From an uncultured Blautia sp. (GTDB lineage Bacteria > Bacillota > Clostridia > Lachnospirales > Lachnospiraceae), in the NCBI GenBank assembly GCA_900765525.1, contig CAAFRY010000279.1, positions 1 through 5,221 of the forward strand: 5,221 bases of DNA, written 5' to 3'. The translations under genes and the position numbers were made by a program. The notes beneath the pieces are model-generated. The model saw only the letters and a program-made list of their open reading frames with translations, did no database searches and was not told where the DNA came from. Each line of letters starts with the position of its first letter. Within the stretch, counting starts at the first letter, position 1. Below, in pieces: positions 1-5,221 of the stretch.

Positions 1-575
1 AAAGAAAAGAAGGAAAAAGACTGGGAATCGTTGACATTGGCTGGACCGGCAGCGGAGCCCTGGGACTGAGCTATGTGCTGAGAGAGGTCTGCTGCCTTCC
101 TTATATTCCCTGTTCTTTTTTGGGCGGGACTGCTACCTGCCATAATCCTTCTCCTGATGTCAGCCAGGGATTTTTCTTTCAGGGTGAAATGGAAAGTTAT
201 TTCTTTTCCCAGGAACATAACCGGGATTTGTGGAAATTTCATGATTTGCATAGAAAACACAATCTCTATATAGAGCTGCTGTTTACCTCCCCTTCCCCCA
301 GTTTCCGGGGTTTTGGAAAAAACAAGGAGGGGAAGACGATTTTTCTTTTCGGAGAAGAGGAGAGACACAAAAAAGAGATTCAGGAAATCCAGAAGGGTAT
401 CTGGGATTTTGTCCAGGATTATGAGAAATATTTCGGGGCTCTTTTGGAAAAATCCGAAGCAGCTGTTTCCGGAAGAGATGCATATGCACCAATTTTATTG
501 TTTTTAAAGGACAGAAAACTACAGCGTAGACTGGAAAAAAGTTTTTTCTGGGATGTCAGGGAAAATGTGGAGTAA
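1..575 (+). CDS. COG5610-type HAD-like polysaccharide-locus protein, C-terminal fragment (5' end outside window)
   Basis: The reading frame is open from base 3 to the TAA-type stop at 573-575, giving 190 visible residues; the true start lies upstream, so the ATG at 75 is internal. Near the visible N-terminus (residues 8-18) is GIVDIGWTGSG, a glycine-rich strand-loop motif that I associate with the C-terminal half of COG5610-type HAD-like proteins encoded in capsule and O-antigen loci. Further supporting segments are YIELLFTSPSPSF (about 88-101) and IQKGIWDFVQDYEKYF (about 129-144), both of which I recall as typical of this C-terminal region. No membrane segment or signal peptide is visible, so a cytoplasmic location is likely. 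The catalytic HAD motif expected near the N-terminus would be outside the window. The gene ends 45 bases before the sugar phosphotransferase and is probably in the same operon. The role in glycan assembly is inferred from context; the exact reaction is unknown. A stand-alone Rossmann-type transferase cannot be excluded. Confidence 0.6.
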   Translation, partial: RKEGKRLGIVDIGWTGSGALGLSYVLREVCCLPYIPCSFLGGTATCHNPSPDVSQGFFFQGEMESYFFSQEHNRDLWKFHDLHRKHNLYIELLFTSPSPSFRGFGKNKEGKTIFLFGEEERHKKEIQEIQKGIWDFVQDYEKYFGALLEKSEAAVSGRDAYAPILLFLKDRKLQRRLEKSFFWDVRENVE

Positions 576-600
576 AAGAATCTGCTTAACAGGTATGAAG

Positions 601-613
601 AAAGGAGGAAGGG
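601..613 (+). promoter_or_regulatory. Ribosome binding site of the sugar phosphotransferase gene
   Basis: AAAGGAGGAAGGG lies upstream of the ATG at 621. The strongest match (AGGAGG, 603-608) is 12 bases from the start, a rather long spacing, while the overlapping GGAAGGG is 7 bases away. The purine-rich run supports the start at 621; no other in-frame start nearby has a comparable site. Confidence 0.7.
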
Positions 614-620
614 AAACACT

Positions 621-1949
621 ATGTTTAACCCAGGCAGGCATATCACCAGATTTTTGCTTTTGCTGCTGTACTATCAGGCGGCAAAAGCCGTGATGCAGGA
701 AATCTGGAAAGAGCGCTTTTTTGCCGTTACTCTTTTGTATCTGGGAATTCTGGAAATCTTCTGGCTTTTAATGGAAGCGGGAAATATCCGGCAGAGAAGA
801 ATCCTGGATTTAGTGTACGGACAATTTTTTGGCGCCCTGTGCGCCAATATTTTTTTCGCCGCACTGACCTGTACCATATCCTCCTATTCTGTTCCGGGGA
901 TTTTCACTGCTTTTTTTGTATTGACGCTTCTGGAAGCCGGAACAGGAATGACTTGGGCAGCAATTTTCTTTTATCTGCACCTAAAGAAGCAGGCTTACAA
1001 AAAGGCCCTTTTTATCTACGGGAACAGAGAGGATTATCGAAGGGTTATTCTGGAAAATCACAGAGAAAACGGATATTTCCGCATTGAAAAGGCTGTACAT
1101 TTCCAAACAGATTTTTCTGCCATTGAAAAACTGCTGGAACAATATCAGGCCCTATATCTGGGGGACATTCCCACAGGACTGCGAAATAAGCTTGTGAAGC
1201 TTTGCATATGCATGTGCCGGGAGTGTTACAGCATTCCCAAGGTTTCTGACATCTACATCCGCAGCGGCAAGATTATCCGGCTTTATGACAAGGTGCTTTT
1301 CCAATATCCTCCGGGAGGTCTTACCAGAGAACAGGAGGCTGTAAAAAGAGGGGTGGACATAATCATATCCCTGGCGCTTTTGCTGGGAGTCTTTCCTGTT
1401 ATGCTGGCTATTGGCTGTCTTATTAAGCTGGAGGATGGAGGACCTGTTTTTTACAGACAAGAAAGGATTACCAAAAACGGAAAGCCTTTTCATATGCTGA
1501 AATTCCGCAGTATGAAAACCGATGCAGAAAAGGAGGGGCCCCGTCTTTCTTATGTGAACGACCAGCGGGTAACCCGGGTAGGAAGATACATCCGAAATCT
1601 TCATTTTGACGAGCTTCCCCAGCTATTTAATGTTCTGAAAGGGGAAATGTCCCTGGTAGGGCCCAGGCCAGAGAGAAAAGAATTTATCCAGGAATATTCC
1701 CGGGTGATTCCGGAGTTTTCCCAGCGTCTGAAGGTCAAGGGAGGTCTTACAGGTTATGCCCAGATATATGGAAAATATAATACAGGGCCTGAAGATAAAG
1801 TAAAGTATGACTTGATTTATATTTACAATTATTCTCTGCGGCTGGACATCCGCCTTTTATTTCTCACAGTGCGGATTTTATTCCAGAAGGAAAACACTCA
1901 AGGCGTAGAGGAAGGGCAGAGAAGCGCAGTAAGAAAAAAGAATCACTGA
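621..1949 (+). CDS. Polyprenyl-phosphate sugar phosphotransferase (initiating transferase for surface polysaccharide)
   Basis: This 442-residue membrane protein should transfer a sugar-1-phosphate from a nucleotide sugar to undecaprenyl phosphate, the first step of capsule or exopolysaccharide repeat-unit assembly. The N-terminal part has hydrophobic stretches at about 10-23, 33-51, 69-88 and 92-118. A cytoplasmic region (about 125-235) follows, with the DIYIRSG stretch typical of the family. The C-terminal bacterial sugar transferase domain (PF02397 type) starts at about 241 with KRGVDIIISLALLLG and its hydrophobic anchor. It contains GGPVFYRQERI (273-283), FHMLKFRSMKTDAE (290-303), the catalytic Asp-Glu pair D330-E331 in FDELPQLFNVLKGEMSLVGPRP, and LTGYAQIYGKYN (376-387). 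Length and motif order are normal for the two-domain PHPT class. The sugar specificity cannot be read from sequence. The next gene begins 13 bases after the stop, so co-transcription is likely. Confidence 0.95.
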   Translation: MFNPGRHITRFLLLLLYYQAAKAVMQEIWKERFFAVTLLYLGILEIFWLLMEAGNIRQRRILDLVYGQFFGALCANIFFAALTCTISSYSVPGIFTAFFVLTLLEAGTGMTWAAIFFYLHLKKQAYKKALFIYGNREDYRRVILENHRENGYFRIEKAVHFQTDFSAIEKLLEQYQALYLGDIPTGLRNKLVKLCICMCRECYSIPKVSDIYIRSGKIIRLYDKVLFQYPPGGLTREQEAVKRGVDIIISLALLLGVFPVMLAIGCLIKLEDGGPVFYRQERITKNGKPFHMLKFRSMKTDAEKEGPRLSYVNDQRVTRVGRYIRNLHFDELPQLFNVLKGEMSLVGPRPERKEFIQEYSRVIPEFSQRLKVKGGLTGYAQIYGKYNTGPEDKVKYDLIYIYNYSLRLDIRLLFLTVRILFQKENTQGVEEGQRSAVRKKNH

Positions 1950-1950
1950 C

Positions 1951-1957
1951 AGGAGGG
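1951..1957 (+). promoter_or_regulatory. Ribosome binding site of the aldolase gene
   Basis: AGGAGGG begins two bases after the TGA stop of the preceding gene and ends 5 bases before the ATG at 1963. It is a near-perfect Shine-Dalgarno sequence and fixes the start. Confidence 0.85.
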
Positions 1958-1962
1958 ACTGT

Positions 1963-3597
1963 ATGGAAGAAATAAAATTGCTGGACTGTACGCTGCGGGA
2001 CGGCGGATATATCAATGACTGGAAATTCGGAGAAAAAACCATAAAAAGCATAATAGCCCGATTACAGCAGGCCAACACGGACTATATTGAAGTTGGTTTT
2101 TTAAGAAATTGTGAATACCACAAAAATAGAACGCTGTTTAACAACATCCGGGAAATGAAAACCATGCTTCCAGCCAAAAAGGGCAACACCGGCTATATTG
2201 CTATGGCTCTTCACAGCCAGTATGACGTGGATAAGCTGGAAGAAAACGACCATACCATTGACGGAATCCGGGTAACCTTTCACGATTATGACCAGGATGA
2301 GGGGCTGGCTTTTTGCAAACGGGTAAAGGAAAAAGGGTATCCTGTTTTTGTCAATCCCATCAATATTATGGGATACTCGGATGAAATGCTGCTGTCTCTG
2401 CTGAAAAAGGTAAATCAGCTAAAGCCCTATGCTTTTTCTATTGTAGATACCTTTGGGTCTATGACAAAAAACGAGCTGGTAAGAATTTATTCTCTCTGTG
2501 AAAATAATCTGGACGAGGAAATCCTGCTGGGATTGCACCTGCACGAAAATATGGCCCAGTCTTTCCTGCTGGCCCAGTCCTTCCTGGAAATACGCAGACA
2601 GAGCCGCCGCTGTATCCTGGATGCCTCTTTAAACGGTATGGGAAGAGTACCCGGTAATCTTTGCATAGAACTGATTATGGATTATCTGAACCGGAATTTC
2701 GGAAAGGCTTATGATTTAGACCCTGTTTTAGATGCCATAGAAGAGCACATCACCCCAATTAAGGAAAAGGAGAGCTGGGGCTACCAGGCAGAATACTTTT
2801 TATCTGCAAAGCATAACCTCCACCGGAATTATGCGGAATTTCTCCTGTCCAAAGGAACCTTGTCCTCCAGAGACATGCACTGTCTGCTGCAGCAGATTCC
2901 CCTGGAAAAGAAAAGTGCCTTTGACAAGGAATTTATCCAGGGGCTGTATAACTGCTATGAAGACGCCAGGGTAGCGGACCGGGAATCTCTGGAAGAAATA
3001 AAAGACCTTCTTTCCCAGGGAATACCGGTGCTTTTGGCCCCCGGAAAAAGCCTGGAAAAGCAATGGGACCAAATAGAAAAATATATGGAGCATCACAAAG
3101 GAATCCCCATTTCCGTCAATTTCTACTTTGACGGACAAAAAGAGGGATATGCCTTTTTCAGTAATGCAAAACGGTTCCAGGAATACGGTCCGGCAGAAAA
3201 CCCTGCAGTCCGGAAAATCCTTACCTCTAATATGGGAAAAGGTATCCGGGAGAAGGATTTGATTGTAAATTATCAGCGGCTGAAGCCCTTGGGGGAGACA
3301 GAGCCAAACGGAGGAATCCTGCTGCTTCGGCTGCTGGCCCTTCTGGGTATAAAGGAGGCGGCTTTAGCCGGATTCGATGGCTATCAAAAGGGAGAAGAAA
3401 ATTATTTGCCAGGATATTTCGGCAAATTCGGAGCTGCCCGGGAGGGAAATAATAAAGAAATCGCAGAGGAACTGCAAAGGCTGGGAGAGAAAATCCGGCT
3501 TACCTTTCTTACTCCTTCCCTGTATCAGGCGTATATGCCTGCTCAGACTGAGGAAAAATGGCTTTTTCCAGGTCAAAGAAAACAGGAGGGATTTTAG
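1963..3597 (+). CDS. HMGL-type (DRE-TIM) aldolase fused to an unassigned Rossmann-like C-terminal domain
   Basis: Residues 1 to about 290 form a DRE-TIM metallolyase barrel of the HMGL-like family (4-hydroxy-2-oxovalerate aldolase, isopropylmalate synthase, HMG-CoA lyase). Visible signatures are LLDCTLRDGGY (6-16, with the R12-D13 pair), YIEVGFLR (41-48), FSIVDTFGSM (158-167), LHLHEN (191-196; H192, H194 and N196 are likely metal ligands or neighbours) and SLNGMGRVPGN (222-232). The catalytic set therefore looks complete. Such enzymes make or break a carbon-carbon bond through a metal-bound enolate, often of pyruvate; the substrate here is unknown. Residues from about 350 to 525 form a second domain with IPVLLAPGKSL (354-364) and IKEAALAGFDGY (463-474), a pattern recalling nucleotide-binding DUF115/MptE or GT42-sialyltransferase folds; this resemblance is weak. 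At 544 residues it is far longer than a simple aldolase, and a fused architecture is consistent with a role in glycan-precursor synthesis. The following phosphatase gene abuts this stop codon. Confidence 0.88.
   Translation: MEEIKLLDCTLRDGGYINDWKFGEKTIKSIIARLQQANTDYIEVGFLRNCEYHKNRTLFNNIREMKTMLPAKKGNTGYIAMALHSQYDVDKLEENDHTIDGIRVTFHDYDQDEGLAFCKRVKEKGYPVFVNPINIMGYSDEMLLSLLKKVNQLKPYAFSIVDTFGSMTKNELVRIYSLCENNLDEEILLGLHLHENMAQSFLLAQSFLEIRRQSRRCILDASLNGMGRVPGNLCIELIMDYLNRNFGKAYDLDPVLDAIEEHITPIKEKESWGYQAEYFLSAKHNLHRNYAEFLLSKGTLSSRDMHCLLQQIPLEKKSAFDKEFIQGLYNCYEDARVADRESLEEIKDLLSQGIPVLLAPGKSLEKQWDQIEKYMEHHKGIPISVNFYFDGQKEGYAFFSNAKRFQEYGPAENPAVRKILTSNMGKGIREKDLIVNYQRLKPLGETEPNGGILLLRLLALLGIKEAALAGFDGYQKGEENYLPGYFGKFGAAREGNNKEIAEELQRLGEKIRLTFLTPSLYQAYMPAQTEEKWLFPGQRKQEGF
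3584..3589 (+). promoter_or_regulatory. Ribosome binding site of the phosphatase gene, inside the end of the aldolase gene
   Basis: AGGAGG lies within the last codons of the aldolase gene, 8 bases before the ATG at 3598. The TAG stop (3595-3597) and the ATG (3598-3600) are directly adjacent (TAGATG), an arrangement that favours translational coupling of the two products. Confidence 0.85.
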
Positions 3598-4137
3598 ATG
3601 AGAAAGGAAGGGAATTTTCCAGAGGAAGGAATATGGAACCAAATCCGCTATCTGGTTCTGGACGTGGACGGTACCATGACCGATGGAGGTGTATATCTGG
3701 ATTCTCAGGGACAGGAATCGAAAAAATTTTCTATCAAGGATGGGGCTGCCATTCTTCTGGCCCGACAGGCGGGGATTGAAACAATGATTCTGACAGGGCG
3801 GGACAGCATGTGTGTCACAAAAAGGGCCCAGGAGCTTGGGATTCCCTATGTATTTCAGAATGTAAAGCACAAAGGTGATTTTATCCGGGAATTTTTTTCT
3901 AAAGAAGGCAGGAGACTTCAAGAGGCAGCCTATCTGGGAGATGATTTCAATGACCTGCCGGCCATGAGACTTACAGGAATTTCTGCCTGTCCTAAAGATG
4001 CAGCCAGGGAGGTGAGAGATTTCTGCTCCCTGGTGCTTTCCGCTAAAGGCGGACAAGGGGCGGTTCGGGAATTGGTAGAGCTGATACTTAGAAAAAGAGG
4101 AGTTTTGCAAGACTGCGCCCGCAAGCTATGGGGCTAG
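3598..4137 (+). CDS. KdsC/YrbI-type HAD phosphatase (3-deoxy-ulosonate phosphate phosphatase-like)
   Basis: This 179-residue protein matches the small, cap-less HAD phosphatases of the KdsC group, which remove phosphate from KDO-8-phosphate and, in relatives, from KDN-9-phosphate or similar sugar acids. Motif I is LVLDVDGTMTDGG (19-31; D22 nucleophile, D24 general acid). Motif II is ILTGRDS (64-70, with T66). The motif III lysine is probably K92 in NVKHKGD. Motif IV is YLGDDFNDLPAM (112-123; D115 and D116 for magnesium). The C-terminal GGQGAVREL (151-159) is a hallmark of the KdsC family. Length is close to the usual value of about 170-190. The next methionine lies inside motif I, so the start at 3598 is secure. 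Its gene abuts the aldolase gene, which suggests it dephosphorylates that enzyme's product or a derivative. A Gram-positive host would not need it for lipopolysaccharide KDO, so another sugar acid is more likely. The true substrate cannot be read from sequence. Confidence 0.92.
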   Translation: MRKEGNFPEEGIWNQIRYLVLDVDGTMTDGGVYLDSQGQESKKFSIKDGAAILLARQAGIETMILTGRDSMCVTKRAQELGIPYVFQNVKHKGDFIREFFSKEGRRLQEAAYLGDDFNDLPAMRLTGISACPKDAAREVRDFCSLVLSAKGGQGAVRELVELILRKRGVLQDCARKLWG

Positions 4138-4144
4138 AAGGGAG
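4138..4144 (+). promoter_or_regulatory. Ribosome binding site of the FN3-HAD gene
   Basis: AAGGGAG directly follows the TAG stop of the phosphatase gene and ends 8 bases before the ATG at 4153. It supports that start, which is needed to include the whole basic N-terminal segment; the next in-frame Met is residue 54. Confidence 0.7.
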
Positions 4145-4152
4145 ACAGGGCA

Positions 4153-5221
4153 ATGAAAGATTGGCTGTATGAAAAAATAGCCAGAAAAAACCAGCGGATA
4201 CAGAAGGAATATGAAAGATATGTACAGGGACATTTAGGAGAGCACAGAAAAAAACGATGGAAACATTGGCTGGTGCTTCTGGCTTTATCCTGGAAATACC
4301 GGGACAGTCAGATGAACCGGATACACACCATATCCCTGATAAAACAGAAAGATGACTGGGCCAAAATCCGTATGGAGCGGATTCCCGGCGCTGTATGCTA
4401 TAACCTTTATGTATCCCAGGACGGCGTACATTATCGTTTTCTGGAAAAAAGCCCAAAGCCGGTTCATACCATAAAGGGGCTGAAAAAAGAACAGATTTAT
4501 TTTTATAAGTTTAAGGTTACTTTAGACGGCAGCAGATACAGTGATTTTTCTCAGGTGCTTACTGTATCTACGGCGAAAAACCAGGAGCTTTTCTTTATGG
4601 AAAGGCTGACCCTGGCAGAAGAGGGCTCAGGCTCTCTTCAAATGAAAAGTACAGAAAGTAAAAGAATATCCTCTCTGCCCTCTAAAACCAGTATTCGAGG
4701 AACACCCAGGCCTCACGGGGGAGCCCAATTGTCCTGGGATTCTATCCCCCGGGCCCTTCACTATAATCTGTACCGGGCAGAAGAAGGCCGGCCCTATGCC
4801 TTTTTGACCCAGACTGCAAAAAATCAGTATGAGGATAAACAAGCGGCTGCCGGAACCCAGTACAGCTACAAACTGAAGTACACGCTGGACGGAAAAAAGT
4901 ATCAGGAATTTCCTCATATCCTGAATTTAAAAATCCCCGGACAGCCTTATGAAAACGGAAACAGCGGAAGACTTTATGAAAAAGGTGCCGAGTCCCAGGC
5001 TTCAAACCGTATATCCCCCATGCATTTGGCCAAAAGTCTTATGTCCTATGATGTGATTTCCTTTGATGTATTTGATACCCTTTTATTCCGGCCTTTTTCC
5101 CGCCCCTCAGACCTTTTTATTCTTATGGGACAGGAGCTGGACATTATGGATTTTACGGAAATCCGTCTGAATGCTGAGGAGGAGGCCAGAAGGGAAAACC
5201 AACTTTTAAGAGGCAACCGGG
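4153..5221 (+). CDS. FN3-repeat / COG5610-type HAD-like protein, N-terminal fragment (3' end outside window)
   Basis: The frame is open from the ATG at 4153 to the window edge, giving 356 complete codons without a stop. Residues 1-60 are highly charged and probably helical, with a short hydrophobic stretch WLVLLALSW (39-47) flanked by basic residues that could touch the membrane; there is no standard signal peptide. Two fibronectin-III-like repeats follow at about 68-140 and 190-262. A Ser/Thr/Lys-containing linker separates them. At 301-313 is VISFDVFDTLLFR, motif I of a HAD domain (nucleophile D305, T309), and the following RPSDLFILMGQEL matches the COG5610 type seen in polysaccharide loci. 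The +2 position after the nucleophile is Phe rather than the Asp normal for HAD phosphatases. The remainder, probably several hundred residues, lies downstream and may include a DIGW-type C-terminal region like that at the left edge. The gene begins 15 bases after the phosphatase gene. Its reaction is unknown; a role in glycan assembly or modification is inferred from context. Confidence 0.82.
   Translation, partial: MKDWLYEKIARKNQRIQKEYERYVQGHLGEHRKKRWKHWLVLLALSWKYRDSQMNRIHTISLIKQKDDWAKIRMERIPGAVCYNLYVSQDGVHYRFLEKSPKPVHTIKGLKKEQIYFYKFKVTLDGSRYSDFSQVLTVSTAKNQELFFMERLTLAEEGSGSLQMKSTESKRISSLPSKTSIRGTPRPHGGAQLSWDSIPRALHYNLYRAEEGRPYAFLTQTAKNQYEDKQAAAGTQYSYKLKYTLDGKKYQEFPHILNLKIPGQPYENGNSGRLYEKGAESQASNRISPMHLAKSLMSYDVISFDVFDTLLFRPFSRPSDLFILMGQELDIMDFTEIRLNAEEEARRENQLLRGNR
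4354..4572 (+). repeat. First fibronectin-III-like protein repeat (coding)
   Basis: Encodes residues about 68-140 of the last gene. It shares with the second copy the pattern CYNLYVSQDGVHYRFLEK and, later, YKFKVTLDGSRYSDFSQ. The YNLY strand, the aromatic near the turn and the Y-x-(F/L)-K-x-TLDG strand fit an FN3 beta-sandwich. The two copies are diverged at the DNA level, so this is an old protein-level duplication. Confidence 0.65.
4720..4938 (+). repeat. Second fibronectin-III-like protein repeat (coding)
   Basis: Encodes residues about 190-262 of the last gene. It starts with AQLSWDSIPRALHYNLYRAE, close to the consensus opening of FN3 domains (W, then A-x-x-Y-x-(L/V)-Y), and ends with YKLKYTLDGKKYQEF, matching the end of the first copy. 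The copies start about 122 residues apart. Confidence 0.7.

Noticed and set aside
31..36. TTGACA, a perfect -35 promoter hexamer.
   Set aside because: It encodes part of the conserved VDIGW motif, and no TATAAT-like -10 element is found about 17 bases downstream.
479..488. The 10-base palindrome TGCATATGCA, occurring again at 1203-1212.
   Set aside because: Both copies are inside coding sequence in unrelated genes with no flanking similarity, so a regulatory role is not supported.
576..620. Possible terminator or promoter in the largest intergenic gap (45 bases).
   Set aside because: There is no stem-loop with a T-run and no paired -35/-10 elements; only a ribosome binding site is visible.
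1152..1604. A 150-codon minus-strand open frame inside the sugar phosphotransferase gene.
   Set aside because: It lies opposite the most conserved catalytic region of a confidently identified gene and has no recognisable motifs.
2554..2589. Imperfect 18-base tandem repeat giving AQSFL twice in the aldolase, just after the HxHxN motif.
   Set aside because: The helix following the motif has about the length expected for the family, so this looks like chance similarity rather than a recent insertion.
3364..4110. A 248-codon open frame on the minus strand spanning the aldolase/phosphatase junction.
   Set aside because: It is fully antisense to two genes with clear family motifs, its translation shows no recognisable domain, and it is explained by codon bias of the + strand genes.

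Overview
The window looks like part of a surface-polysaccharide (capsule or exopolysaccharide) biosynthesis operon from a Gram-positive anaerobe, most probably a Clostridia/Lachnospiraceae-type Firmicute. This rests on intermediate base composition, strong AGGAGG-type ribosome binding sites, AGA/CGG/GGA-rich codon use and the style of the proteins. The genus cannot be fixed from the sequence alone. All five genes are on the + strand, packed with gaps of 45, 13, 0 and 15 bases. No internal promoter or terminator is visible, so they are probably transcribed together from a promoter upstream of the window.

Layout: (1) bases 1-575 hold the C-terminal 190 residues of a protein with a GIVDIGWTGSG motif, resembling the C-terminal part of large COG5610-type HAD-like proteins found in polysaccharide loci. 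(2) 621-1949 encodes a polyprenyl-phosphate sugar phosphotransferase, the membrane enzyme that starts a repeat unit on a lipid carrier. (3) 1963-3597 encodes a two-part protein: an HMGL/DRE-TIM metal-dependent aldolase barrel followed by a second, Rossmann-like domain with a weak resemblance to DUF115/sialyltransferase-type folds. (4) 3598-4137 encodes a KdsC/YrbI-type HAD phosphatase, its start codon directly abutting the preceding stop. (5) 4153 to the window end is the N-terminal 356 residues of another large protein: a basic leader, two fibronectin-III-like repeats, and then the first motif (FDVFDTLL) of a COG5610-type HAD domain.

Taken together, the phosphotransferase would prime the glycan. 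The aldolase and the KdsC-like phosphatase form a tightly coupled pair whose logic (aldol carbon-carbon bond formation, then dephosphorylation) resembles ulosonic-acid synthesis such as KDO, KDN or sialic acid, but with an aldolase from a different superfamily. The two flanking HAD-like proteins are probably related and may process or transfer glycan parts. The most interesting lead is the aldolase/second-domain fusion coupled to the phosphatase as a possible route to an unusual acidic sugar in a Gram-positive envelope. The chemistry is inference; the domain assignments rest on visible motifs.
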